This document shows positions 8,654 through 15,902 of a DNA stretch of 35,747 nucleotides, piece after piece. This DNA comes from Myxococcota bacterium (GTDB taxonomy: Bacteria; Myxococcota_A; UBA9160; SZUA-336), in assembly GCA_035498015.1 (NCBI GenBank), contig DATKAO010000112.1, forward strand, positions 1 through 35,747, written 5' to 3'. The position numbers and the translations under genes were made by a program. How positions within the stretch are numbered: position 1 is the stretch's first letter; each line of letters opens with the position of its first letter. The notes beneath the pieces were generated by a model. That model saw only the letters and a list, made by a program, of their open reading frames with translations, ran no database searches and was not told where the DNA came from.

Positions 8654-9411
8654 CGCGCCTCTCCTTCTGCGCGCGGCTCGCCGCCGAGCCGCGCTTCGAC
8701 CTCGCGCGCCGCGGCGAGCAGCGCGGTGTGGAACACGTCGCGCCCGTCGAAGTGACTGCTCGGACCGGCCGCGGCCAGCGCGCCGAACAGCCGGCCGCCG
8801 CTCTGGATCGGCACCGCCACGCCCGCGAGGTCGGGGATCCACTCGCTGCGCATCGCGGCCCAGCCGCGCTGGCGCACGGCCTCGACCTCGCGCGCCAGCT
8901 CGCGCGTGTCGACCACGGTGGCCGGCGTGAAGCGCGCGAGCGGCGGCTCGAGCGGGCGGAGCGCCTGGGGCGCGAACGCGAGATACACCTTGCCGATCGC
9001 GGTGGCGTGGGCCGGGATCTCGGCGCCGATGCGCGGAGCAGCGCGCAGGAAGCCCGTGCCCTCCTGCTTGTCGAGCACGTAGAGCCGGCCCGCGCGCGCG
9101 CCGGACAGGAAGATCGTCTCGCCCAGCTCCTCGGCCACGCGCTCCACCACCGCGCGCGCTGCCGCGACCAGCGGCTCGCGGTCGAGCACGCCCAGGCCGA
9201 GCGCGAGGAGCGCGATGCCGGGCTGGTAGCGCCCGCGCGCGTCCTGCTCGACCAGCCCGCGCCGCGCAAGCGAGGTCAGGAGCCGGTGGGCGGTCGATTT
9301 GGGCAGCTCGAGGGCGCGCCCCAGCTCCGAGACCCCGCGCGGCGTCCCGCCCGATTCGTGCAGGTGGAACAGCACTTCCAGCGCCTTGTCGATCGCGCCC
9401 GAGAGCTCCAC
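8650..9411 (-). CDS. IclR-family transcriptional regulator
   Basis: A 253-residue DNA-binding regulator. The N-terminal winged helix-turn-helix is at residues 5-70 (ALEVLFHLHESGGTPRGVSE, LPKSTAHRLLTSLARRGLV) and the effector-binding IclR domain occupies 80-245 (GETIFLSGARAGRLYVLD, IPAHATAIGKVYLAF, GVAVPIQSGGRLFGALA). It directly precedes ilvE with a 4-base overlap. Two GTTCC-N7-GGAAC palindromes lie 15-51 bases before its start, at the predicted transcription start, which points to negative autoregulation of the iclR-ilvE unit. The ligand is unknown; a branched-chain oxo acid or a substrate of the neighbouring glycosidase-like enzyme are guesses. Confidence 0.93.
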   Translation of the reverse strand: MELSGAIDKALEVLFHLHESGGTPRGVSELGRALELPKSTAHRLLTSLARRGLVEQDARGRYQPGIALLALGLGVLDREPLVAAARAVVERVAEELGETIFLSGARAGRLYVLDKQEGTGFLRAAPRIGAEIPAHATAIGKVYLAFAPQALRPLEPPLARFTPATVVDTRELAREVEAVRQRGWAAMRSEWIPDLAGVAVPIQSGGRLFGALAAAGPSSHFDGRDVFHTALLAAAREVEARLGGEPRAEGEAR

Positions 9412-9425
9412 GGCTTCGGTTCTCC

Positions 9426-9462
9426 GTTCCGCAGATTGGAACAGCGTTCCTGACTGCGGAAC
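9426..9462. promoter_or_regulatory. Double palindromic operator for the IclR regulator
   Basis: Two 17-base boxes of the form GTTCC-N7-GGAAC occur at 9426-9442 and 9446-9462, separated by AGC, with centres 20 bases (two helical turns) apart. The outer arms CGTTCCGCAG and CTGCGGAACG are also perfect inverted repeats of each other. IclR-family repressors bind palindromes of this size, and the boxes cover the transcription start predicted from the adjacent promoter. Confidence 0.75.
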
Positions 9463-9463
9463 G

Positions 9464-9493
9464 AATCTAGCTCGCGCGGGGCAGCCCAGGCAA
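9464..9493 (-). promoter_or_regulatory. Candidate promoter of iclR-ilvE
   Basis: On the minus strand, TTGCCT (9493-9488) and TAGATT (9469-9464) are separated by 18 bases, a sigma70-like arrangement. The -35 starts just after the stop codon of the upstream glycosidase-like gene, and the transcription start would fall inside the second operator palindrome. Confidence 0.55.
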
Positions 9494-9497
9494 GCGC

Positions 9498-10715
9498 CTA
9501 TTCGTTGGCGCGCATCTCCAGGGCGAGCGCGGGCCAGAACGACGAGTCACTGCCGTCCGCTTCCGGGTCCTCCGCGCTGGCCGTGAACGACTCGTGGAAG
9601 CCGCGCGCGAGCGCGAGCTCCTCGAGCTGCGTGCGGGCCATGCGCGCGTCGGGTCCGCGGTCGGCGCGCGCCAGCACCAGGTGCGCCCAGTAGGCCGCGA
9701 GCGCAGACACTTGCGCGCCGTTCGCCGCGGCGGGGCCGCGCTCGTCGCGCTTGATCGGCCGAAGCGAGAGACCTTGCGTGACCCAGAGCGGCGACGCCCC
9801 GGGCCGCAGGTGCCGGTCGACGGCGCGCTTGGGCGTGCCTTCGTCGAGCAGGCTCTTCGCCGCGGCCGGCACGAGCCCGCCGGCAGTCACTCCCCGCAGC
9901 GCGGCCTGCCGGCCGCGGTTCCAGGCGGTGTAGATCTCCTGCTCGTCCCACCACAGCCGGCTCGCGATGCCCTCGGCGATCATCTCCGAGCGGATGCGCA
10001 GCTTGAGACACACGTTGGCGTCGCCGAGCTTCTCCCAGGCGTGCGAGCACGCCTCGAGCGCCACCAGCAGCCAGCCGCAGAAGATCGGGTCCTCGATCAC
10101 GAAGGCGTGACCGGCGCGCAGCGCGCGCTCGGGGTCGAGCTGGCAGGCGCTCGCCGAGCGCAGCAAGGTCGCGCTCTCGTCGCGCCACGCTTCGTCGGAT
10201 TCCTGCTCGACGAGCTCGTCGAACAGCGCCGAGCGCGCGCAGCCGGACTCGAGCGGGTGGAGGATCACCGGCAGCGCCGTGTCGGGCGGCAGGCGATGGC
10301 CCCAGATGGCGTCGAGCTCGCGCGTGCCGGCTTCGAGCAGGTCGCGCAGCTTCGCGCCGCCCGCGAACGCCAGGCGCGCGGCGGCATAGGCGGCGACCGG
10401 CGGCGCGATCAGGATCGAGCGCTCGTCCTCGCCGAACAGCGGCCCGACCTGCGCCTGATAGGCGGCGCGCGCCTCCGCGCCGAACGCGCGCGCGCCCGAG
10501 ACCAGGCCGTCGCTGCGCTGGCACTTGGCGTACAAGGCGCGCAGCTCCGCGGCCGCGGCCGCGGCGTCGACGTGGCGCAGCGCGAGCGCGACGTGCGCGG
10601 AGTCCCACGCGGAGAGCACGTTCGGTGACTCGCGGTCGGCGACGTGGAACGACACGCCGTCCGCTTCGCGCGCAAGGGCAGACAAGAGGTCCCGGCAGCG
10701 CCGCTCGAACTCCAC
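9498..10715 (-). CDS. Putative (alpha/alpha)6-barrel glycosidase-like protein
   Basis: The 405-residue protein resembles six-hairpin glycosidases of the GH63/mannosylglycerate-hydrolase type. NVLSAWDSAHVALALRHVD (about residues 33-51), ILHPLESGCARSALFD (near 150-165), ARWDEQ-like RLWWDEQEIYTAW near 255 and the ending FHESFTA...FWPALALE occupy the places of the family motifs. Several hallmark residues differ: the usual HPWESGMDNSP is here HPLESGCARSA, so the enzyme is divergent or possibly inactive. No signal peptide is seen, so it is probably cytoplasmic. The GTG start has GGGAGCGGAG just upstream. A structured leader with mini-ORF and terminator precedes it on the same strand, and iclR-ilvE follows after an 86-base gap with its own promoter. 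Confidence 0.72.
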   Translation of the reverse strand: MEFERRCRDLLSALAREADGVSFHVADRESPNVLSAWDSAHVALALRHVDAAAAAAELRALYAKCQRSDGLVSGARAFGAEARAAYQAQVGPLFGEDERSILIAPPVAAYAAARLAFAGGAKLRDLLEAGTRELDAIWGHRLPPDTALPVILHPLESGCARSALFDELVEQESDEAWRDESATLLRSASACQLDPERALRAGHAFVIEDPIFCGWLLVALEACSHAWEKLGDANVCLKLRIRSEMIAEGIASRLWWDEQEIYTAWNRGRQAALRGVTAGGLVPAAAKSLLDEGTPKRAVDRHLRPGASPLWVTQGLSLRPIKRDERGPAAANGAQVSALAAYWAHLVLARADRGPDARMARTQLEELALARGFHESFTASAEDPEADGSDSSFWPALALEMRANE

Positions 10716-10753
10716 GCTCCGCTCCCTGTTCCGGATCCCGGGTAGTGAGTAAG

Positions 10754-10821
10754 GAAAAACCCCGAAGGTGCTGCAGCCGCGAACGGCCGCCCGCTCAGTG
10801 ACAAAGCGGACCCTCGGGGTT
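10754..10821 (-). terminator. Rho-independent-type terminator with branched loop
   Basis: On the minus strand AACCCCGA and TCGGGGTT form 8 base pairs directly followed by the T-run (GGGGTTTTTCC). Inside are two sub-hairpins, CCGCT/AGCGG (10809-10805 with 10795-10791) and GCCG/CGGC with a TTCG loop (10787-10776). It ends 39 bases before the glycosidase-like start codon, so it would block that gene unless prevented from forming. Confidence 0.65.
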
Positions 10822-10869
10822 CGGGTGGTGCCTGGGCCAAGCCAAGTCAGCCACCGTTGCCAGGCTGAC

Positions 10870-10914
10870 CTAGCTGGTAACCACCTCTACCGTCACTGTG
10901 TTCGAATGAGACAC
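10870..10914 (-). CDS. 14-residue Val/Thr-rich mini-ORF, possible leader peptide
   Basis: GTG start, TAG stop, predicted peptide MSHSNTVTVEVVTS. Four of 14 residues are Val and three Thr, using AT-richer codons (GTA, GTT, ACA, TCT, CAT) that are uncommon in the surrounding genes. A perfect AAGGAGGT lies 9 bases upstream, one of the best ribosome-binding sites in the window, which argues for real translation. It is followed at once by alternative hairpins and a terminator. The same-strand cluster downstream ends in the branched-chain aminotransferase gene, so valine or threonine sensing is conceivable, but this is inference. Confidence 0.5.
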   Translation of the reverse strand: MSHSNTVTVEVVTS

Positions 10915-11042
10915 TTCCGGACCACCTCCTTCCGCGGCGCACCAAGTCGCGCGGGACCCAGCCTCCCGCTCCGGTCGCCGCCCGCCCGTCGACGGCATGG
11001 ACCGGACCGGACGCCACGCAGGCGCCCGAAGCCGACGCTTCG

Positions 11043-11070
11043 AGGGTATCGCGCGCGGCGCGGCGAGCAA
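11043..11070 (-). promoter_or_regulatory. Weak candidate promoter for the structured leader
   Basis: On the minus strand TTGCTC (11070-11065) and TACCCT (11048-11043) are spaced by 16 bases, about 110 bases before the mini-ORF Shine-Dalgarno. Both boxes are imperfect. The stretch 10932-11042 between it and the leader holds nothing else that I recognise. Confidence 0.3.
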
Positions 11071-11092
11071 GCGATGCTCTCCGCACGTTTGC

Positions 11093-11098
11093 TAGGTT
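11093..11098 (+). promoter_or_regulatory. Candidate -10 box of a leaderless-type start (TAGGTT)
   Basis: TAGGTT lies 8 bases before the ATG of the aldolase/dehydrogenase gene, with only TGCCCCCG between and no Shine-Dalgarno. This supports the ATG at 11107 over an in-frame ATG 11 codons upstream. Confidence 0.4.
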
Positions 11099-11106
11099 TG
11101 CCCCCG

Positions 11107-13194
11107 ATGCAGAAGCGCTGGAGTGACGCGGAGTCCGGCGAGTTCCGCGCGCGCTACGCGGCGTGGGGCGAGGCGCTCGCGCTGCGCGTCTACACGTCGC
11201 GACTCATCGGCGCCGATCCCGACCTGGTGCTGCACGGCGGCGGCAACACGTCGGTGAAGTCGCGCGCGCGCGACTTGTTCGGGCGCGAGGTCGACGTGCT
11301 GTGCGTGAAGGGCAGCGGCTGGGACCTGGCGAAGATCGAGCCCGCGGGCCTGCCCGCGCTGCGGCTCGAGCCGTTGGTCGCGCTGCGCGCGCTCGATGCG
11401 CTGTCCGACGAGGACATGGTGGCCGAGCAGCGCCGCGCCATGCTCGACGCGTCGGGTCCGAGCCCGAGCATCGAGACACTCCTGCACGCGTTCCTGCCGG
11501 CGCGCTTCGTCGACCACTCACACGCCGACGCGATCCTGGCGCTCACCAACCAGCCCGACGGCGAGCAGCGCGTGCGCGCGTTGTACGGCGGGCGCGTCGG
11601 CTGGGTGCCCTACGTGATGCCGGGCTTCGCGCTGGCCAAGCGCGCGGCCGAGATCTTCGAGAAGGACCCGGGCGTGGAGGGGCTCGTGCTCGAGAAGCAC
11701 GGCCTGTTCAGCTTCGGCGACGACGCGAAGACGAGCTACGAGCGTCACATTGCGCTGGTCGCACGCGCGCGCGCGCAGATCGAGTCGCAGACCGAGGGCC
11801 GCCGGCCGCTCGACGCGCGGCCGGTGGTCGCGATGCGCGAGTGGAACGAGATCGCGCCCGTGGTGCGCGGCGCGCTGGCCGCGGCCTCGGGCGATCCCGA
11901 CCGGCCCTGGCGGCGCTTCGTGCTCGAGCACCGGAGCTCCGACGAGGTCCTGCACTTCGCGGCCGCCGCGCAGGGCCCGGCGCTCGCGGCGGCGCCGCCG
12001 ATCACGCCGGACCACGTGATCCGCACCAAGGGCCCGTACCTGTTCGTCGAGCGCCCGCCCTACGCCAGCTACGAGTCACTCGCCGCCCGGCTGCGCGAGG
12101 AGGTCGACGGCTACCGCAGGCGCTACACGGAGTACTTCCAGCGCTGCACGGCGGCGCGGGGAGTCACTCGCACCATGCTCGACTCCACGCCGCGCGTGCT
12201 GGTGCTGCCGGGCATCGGCCTGGTCGCGGCGGGCGAGTCGCGCGCGGCGGCGCGCGTGGCGGCCGACATCGCCGAGCACACGCTGCGCACGAAGATCTGG
12301 GCCACGGCGATCGGCCAGTACGAAGGCCTTTCCGAGCTCGACCTGTTCGACGTGGAGTACTGGGGGCTCGAGCAGGCGAAGCTCGGCAAGGGCGAGTCAC
12401 TGCCGCTCGCGGGCCAGGTGGCGCTGGTGACCGGCGGCGCGGGGGCGATCGGCGAGGGCGTGGCGCGCGAGCTGCTGCGCGCCGGCGCCCAGGTCCTGCT
12501 GGTCGACCTGGACGAGCCGCGGCTCGAGGCCACGCGCGCGCGCCTCGGGCCGGCGGTCGAAGTCTTCCGCGCCGACGTCGCCGACGAGGGCGACGTGCGC
12601 GACGCCTTCCGGCACGCGGCCCAGCTGTTCGGCGGCGTCGACCTCGTGGTGGTGAACGCGGGCATCGCGCGCAGCGGCGCGCTCGCCGACCTCGACCTCG
12701 ACGACTTCCGCGCCGCGGTCGACGTGAACCTCACGGGCGCGTTCCTCACGCTGCGCGAAGGTCTCACGCAGCTGAAGCGCCAGGGGAGCGGCGGCAACGT
12801 GGTGATCGTCTCGACCAAGAACGTGTTCGCGCCCGGCGCGCAGTTCGGCGCGTACAGCGCCTCGAAAGCCGGCGCGCACCAGCTCGGGCGCGTGGCGGCG
12901 CTCGAAGCGGCGGCGTTCGGCGTGCGCGTGAACCTGGTCAACGCCGACGCCGTGTTCGGCGCGCCCGAGAACCCGTCGGGTCTGTGGCGCGAGGTGGGCC
13001 CGGCGCGCGCCGCGGCGCGCGGGCTCGAGCCCGAGCAGCTCGAGGATTTCTACCGCGACCGCAACCTGCTGCACGCGCGAGTCACTCCCGAGCACGTCGG
13101 GCGCGCGGTGCTGTTCTTCGCGCGGCAGGACACTCCCACGACCGGCGCCGTGCTGCCGGTCGACGGCGGCCTGCCGGAGGCGTTTCCCCGCTAG
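11107..13194 (+). CDS. Bifunctional class II aldolase / short-chain dehydrogenase (RhaD-ADH fusion type)
   Basis: A 695-residue fusion of the kind annotated as rhamnulose-1-phosphate aldolase/alcohol dehydrogenase, which splits a sugar phosphate into dihydroxyacetone phosphate and an aldehyde and oxidises or reduces the aldehyde. The aldolase half covers residues 1 to about 425: GGGNTSVK near 44-51, zinc ligands H137 and H139 in HSHAD, and H198 in EKHGLFSF. The dehydrogenase half begins near 435 with VTGGAGAIGEG (NAD binding) and has VNAGIA, the serine in STKN and the YSASK catalytic pair near 583. The length matches this fusion family (about 680-700). No other rhamnose or fucose genes are nearby, so the physiological sugar is uncertain. 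Confidence 0.9.
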   Translation: MQKRWSDAESGEFRARYAAWGEALALRVYTSRLIGADPDLVLHGGGNTSVKSRARDLFGREVDVLCVKGSGWDLAKIEPAGLPALRLEPLVALRALDALSDEDMVAEQRRAMLDASGPSPSIETLLHAFLPARFVDHSHADAILALTNQPDGEQRVRALYGGRVGWVPYVMPGFALAKRAAEIFEKDPGVEGLVLEKHGLFSFGDDAKTSYERHIALVARARAQIESQTEGRRPLDARPVVAMREWNEIAPVVRGALAAASGDPDRPWRRFVLEHRSSDEVLHFAAAAQGPALAAAPPITPDHVIRTKGPYLFVERPPYASYESLAARLREEVDGYRRRYTEYFQRCTAARGVTRTMLDSTPRVLVLPGIGLVAAGESRAAARVAADIAEHTLRTKIWATAIGQYEGLSELDLFDVEYWGLEQAKLGKGESLPLAGQVALVTGGAGAIGEGVARELLRAGAQVLLVDLDEPRLEATRARLGPAVEVFRADVADEGDVRDAFRHAAQLFGGVDLVVVNAGIARSGALADLDLDDFRAAVDVNLTGAFLTLREGLTQLKRQGSGGNVVIVSTKNVFAPGAQFGAYSASKAGAHQLGRVAALEAAAFGVRVNLVNADAVFGAPENPSGLWREVGPARAAARGLEPEQLEDFYRDRNLLHARVTPEHVGRAVLFFARQDTPTTGAVLPVDGGLPEAFPR

Positions 13195-13212
13195 TCGATC
13201 CGTCCCCCCAGG

Positions 13213-14532
13213 ATGGAGCCGCAGCCAGTGCTGAACGGGATCTTCGTGGCGCTCGTCGTCGGCGCGGTGGTCGCCGCCGCGCTCACGGGCAAGATGCCCG
13301 ACGTGAACGACGCGGCCCTGGCCGCGGCCAAGAGCGCCGTCGACATCCTGATCGGGCTGATCGGCGTCATGGCGCTGTGGCTGGGCTTCATGCGCGTGCT
13401 GCGCGAGGCGGGCGTTCTGGCCGGGCTCGCGCGCGCGCTCGCGCCCGCGCTGCGCCGGCTCTTCCCCGACGTGCCCCCCGATCACCCGGCCATGGGCGCG
13501 ATCGTGATGAACTTGGCCGCCAACGTGCTGGGCCTGGGCAACGCGGCGACGCCCTTCGGGCTGAAGGCCATGCGCGAGCTCGAGTCACTGAATGCGCGGC
13601 CCGGTGTCGCGACCAACGCCATGGCGCTCTTCCTCACCATCAACACCTCGGGGCTCGCGGTGCTGCCGCTGGGCGCGATCGCGGTGCGCGCGAGTCTCGG
13701 CTCGGACAACGCGGCGGGCATCCTCGTGCCCTCGCTCGTGGCCAGCGCCTGCGCGACGCTGGTCGGAATCGTGGCGGCCAAGCTGCTCGAGCGCTGGCCG
13801 GTGTTCGCGCCCGAGCGCGCGGCCGTGCCCGAGTCAGTGACTCCCCCCGCCGCGCCGGCGCTCGACTTCGCGGCCCTGGCCGAAGCGGAGAAGCTCGCGG
13901 CGCCCGTCCCGCTCGCGACCCCGGTGCGCTCCGCGGTCGCGATGGTGTGTCTGGCCGCCGTGCTGGTCGGGGTTCTGCGCGCGTTCTCCGCCGAGCCCAC
14001 CTTCGCCACGGCCAAGGACGTGCTCTCGTCGTGGCTCCTGCCGGCGCTCATGGCCGGGATCGCGCTCACCGGCTTCGCGCGGCGCATCCCCGTGTACGAC
14101 GCGTTCATCGTGGGCGCGCGCGAGGGGCTCGCGATCGCAGTCACCGTGCTGCCGTACCTGCTGGCGATCCTGGTCGCGGTGGGCCTGTTCCGGGCCTCGG
14201 GTGCGCTCGACGCGCTGGTCTCCGCGGTGGCGCCGGTCACGGGGCTCGTGGGCTTTCCCGCCGAGGCGCTGCCCATGGCGCTGATCCGGCCGCTCTCGGG
14301 CAGCGGCGCCCTCGCGGTCATGACGGAGACCATGCAGCACTACGGGCCTGACTCGTTCCCGGGCTTCCTGGCCTGCGTGATCAACGGCTCCAGCGAGACC
14401 ACGTTCTACGTGCTGGCGCTCTACCTGGGCAGCGTGCGCGTGCGTGCGTCGCGCCACACCGTGCTGGCGTGCCTGGCGGCGGACCTCGCGGGGGTGGCGG
14501 CGGCGCTGGGCGCGAGCCGCCTGTTCTTCTGA
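13213..14532 (+). CDS. SpmA-SpmB fusion, nucleoside-recognition (Gate) domain membrane protein
   Basis: About 439 residues of integral membrane protein. The N-terminal half is SpmA-like (MNLAANVLGLGNAATPFGLKA at about 97-116, with membrane helices near 8-28 and 45-62). A polar linker rich in Pro/Ala/Glu near 200-240 leads to an SpmB-like half (LLPALMAGIALTGFARRIPV, RPLSGSGALAVMTETM, GPDSFPGFLACVINGSSETT). In Bacillus these are two adjacent spore maturation proteins; single-chain fusions occur in non-sporulating Gram-negatives and the transported compound is not known. The ATG at 13213 has no ribosome-binding site; an in-frame GTG at 13228 with GGATGGAG upstream gives MLNGIFVAL, closer to SpmA starts, and may be the real one. 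Confidence 0.87.
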   Translation: MEPQPVLNGIFVALVVGAVVAAALTGKMPDVNDAALAAAKSAVDILIGLIGVMALWLGFMRVLREAGVLAGLARALAPALRRLFPDVPPDHPAMGAIVMNLAANVLGLGNAATPFGLKAMRELESLNARPGVATNAMALFLTINTSGLAVLPLGAIAVRASLGSDNAAGILVPSLVASACATLVGIVAAKLLERWPVFAPERAAVPESVTPPAAPALDFAALAEAEKLAAPVPLATPVRSAVAMVCLAAVLVGVLRAFSAEPTFATAKDVLSSWLLPALMAGIALTGFARRIPVYDAFIVGAREGLAIAVTVLPYLLAILVAVGLFRASGALDALVSAVAPVTGLVGFPAEALPMALIRPLSGSGALAVMTETMQHYGPDSFPGFLACVINGSSETTFYVLALYLGSVRVRASRHTVLACLAADLAGVAAALGASRLFF

Positions 14533-14552
14533 GTGGAAGGAGGGCGCGCGAG

Positions 14553-15101
14553 GTGGTAGAGAGTCTGGCCGTGAGGCTCTACGCGGCCACCGTGGCACTC
14601 GCGGCTTTCTGGGCCGCACCGTTCGCGCGCGGAGCGGACTATCTCGGCGGCGAGGTGCGCGTGTACGTGCGCTCCGGGCCCGGGCTCGAGTTCCGCATCC
14701 TGAAGACGCTGACTGCCGGCCTGCCCGCGCAGAAGCTCTCGGTCGAAGGCGAGTGGGTCCAGGTGCGGATCCCCGGCGAGACCGAGGGCTGGATCCCGAT
14801 CGGCAACCTGGTGAACGAAGAGCCCGCGAGCGTGGCGCTGCCCAAGCTGAAGGAGAAACTCGCCGCCGCGGAGGCGCGTGCGACCGAGCTCGACCAGAAG
14901 GTCACTGCGCAGGCCGCCTCGCTGGAGGAGCTCGCGCAGCTCAAGGAGCGCAACCGCGTGCTCGAGGACGACGCCTCGCGCGCGAGCTCGACCGCGCGCT
15001 GGAAGTCGCTCGCGGCGGGCTCGGGCATCACGCTCGTCGGCATCTTGATCGGCCTGCTCGCGCCGCGCGGTTCGGGTCAGCGAAGCCGCCTGAAGCTCTA
15101 G
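14553..15101 (+). CDS. Membrane-anchored SH3 domain protein (TIGR04211/YgiM-like)
   Basis: A 182-residue envelope protein: signal peptide (VRLYAATVALAAFWAAPFARG), bacterial SH3 domain at about 28-90 (VRVYVRSGPGLEFRILKTL, GEWVQVRIPGETEGWIPIGN), coiled coil at about 98-150 (LKEKLAAAEARATELDQKV) and a C-terminal membrane helix (LAAGSGITLVGILIGLLAP) with a basic tail. This order of parts is that of the TIGR04211 family, exemplified by E. coli YgiM; the function is poorly known. The GTG at 14553 is chosen because GGAAGGAGG lies 9 bases before it; a second in-frame GTG at 14571 would give a shorter signal peptide. It follows the SpmAB gene by 20 bases and precedes the ATPase by 3. Confidence 0.85.
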   Translation: MVESLAVRLYAATVALAAFWAAPFARGADYLGGEVRVYVRSGPGLEFRILKTLTAGLPAQKLSVEGEWVQVRIPGETEGWIPIGNLVNEEPASVALPKLKEKLAAAEARATELDQKVTAQAASLEELAQLKERNRVLEDDASRASSTARWKSLAAGSGITLVGILIGLLAPRGSGQRSRLKL

Positions 15102-15104
15102 CTC

Positions 15105-15902
15105 ATGGCGACCCGGCGCCGCAGCACGCGCGAGGCGCTCGCGTACCGCTGGCGTCGCGGCCGGCTCGAGCCCATCCGACACCCCGATGTGTACCCCCTG
15201 GACGGACTCATCGGCGTGGAGCGCTCGGTCGAGAGACTGCGCGCGAACATCGCGGCCTTCACGCGCGGCGAGCCCGCGCTCGACGCCTTGCTCTACGGTG
15301 AGCGCGGCACGGGCAAGTCTTCGGCGGTGCGCGGGCTCCTGGCGGAGTTCGGCGCCGCGGGCTTCCGGCTGATCGAAGTGCGGCGCGACGCGCTGCTCGA
15401 GCTGTCCGAGCTCTGGCCCGCGCTGCGCGTCCGGCGCGGGCGCTTCGCGGTGTTCTGCGACGACCTGTCGTTCGAGGAGAACGACACGAGCTGGAAGCAG
15501 CTCAAGGCCGAGCTCGACGGCGGCCTCGAGGCGCGGCCCCAGAACGCGCTGGTGATCGCCACCTCGAACCGCCGCCACCTGGTGCCCGAGCGGATGTCGG
15601 AGAATCGCGAGGCGGTGCTCGACCCCGACGGCCTCTTGCACCCGGGCGAGACCGCCGAAGAGAAAGTCTCGCTCTCGGACCGCTTCGGGCTCTTGCTGCC
15701 GTTCTTCGCCTTCGACCAGGAGACCTACCTGCGGATCGCCCGCCACCACGCGCGAGAGCTCGGCCTCGCCGGCCGAGTCAGCCCCGAGGAGTTCGAGCGC
15801 GGCGTGCTGCGCTTCGCGCTCGAGCGCGGCACGCGCAGCGGGCGCACCGCGCGCCAGGCGTGCATCGCCGTGGCGCAGTCACTCCTGGGAGGCACGAAGT
15901 GA
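15105..15902 (+). CDS. DUF815 AAA-type ATPase
   Basis: A 265-residue ATP-binding protein. The Walker A motif GERGTGKSS lies near residues 65-73, a Walker-B-like strand FAVFCDDLSF near 118-127, a sensor-like segment ALVIATSNRRHLVPER near 148-163, and SLSDRFGLLLPFFAFDQETY near 187-206, all typical of the DUF815 family found widely in Proteobacteria. The biochemical target of the family is not known. The stop overlaps the purU start (GTGA), so it is co-translated with that gene, and it follows the SH3 protein by 3 bases; the shared operon appears to be one of spacing rather than pathway. Confidence 0.88.
   Translation: MATRRRSTREALAYRWRRGRLEPIRHPDVYPLDGLIGVERSVERLRANIAAFTRGEPALDALLYGERGTGKSSAVRGLLAEFGAAGFRLIEVRRDALLELSELWPALRVRRGRFAVFCDDLSFEENDTSWKQLKAELDGGLEARPQNALVIATSNRRHLVPERMSENREAVLDPDGLLHPGETAEEKVSLSDRFGLLLPFFAFDQETYLRIARHHARELGLAGRVSPEEFERGVLRFALERGTRSGRTARQACIAVAQSLLGGTK

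Larger units (their letters stand above)
10754..10931 (-). ncRNA. Structured leader RNA with mini-ORF and terminator (attenuator-like)
   Basis: On the minus strand the order is: perfect Shine-Dalgarno AAGGAGGT (10931-10924), a 14-codon ORF (10914-10870), a 7-base-pair hairpin GTCAGCC/GGCTGAC (10869-10863 with 10852-10846), then a branched domain closed by AACCCCGA/TCGGGGTT (10821-10814 with 10765-10758) and followed by a U-tract. CCAGGC at 10835-10830 can instead pair with GCCTGG at 10865-10860, which destroys the first hairpin, so alternative folds exist. CAGTGAC within the mini-ORF (10898-10892) is complementary over 7 bases to the apical loop GTCACTG (10802-10796). The glycosidase-like gene starts 39 bases after the U-tract. 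This may be a cis attenuator or an independent small RNA; I recognise no known family. Confidence 0.6.

Noticed and set aside
10870-10914. RiPP precursor peptide
   Set aside because: No maturation enzyme or exporter nearby; position before hairpins and a terminator fits a leader peptide better.
10920-10931. 3' end of a 16S rRNA (ACCACCTCCTT on the plus strand)
   Set aside because: No other rRNA sequence surrounds it; it is the complement of the mini-ORF ribosome-binding site.
11163-14351. A 1062-codon open frame overlapping the aldolase fusion and SpmAB genes
   Set aside because: Out-of-frame shadow of Arg/Gly/Ala-rich composition without motifs.
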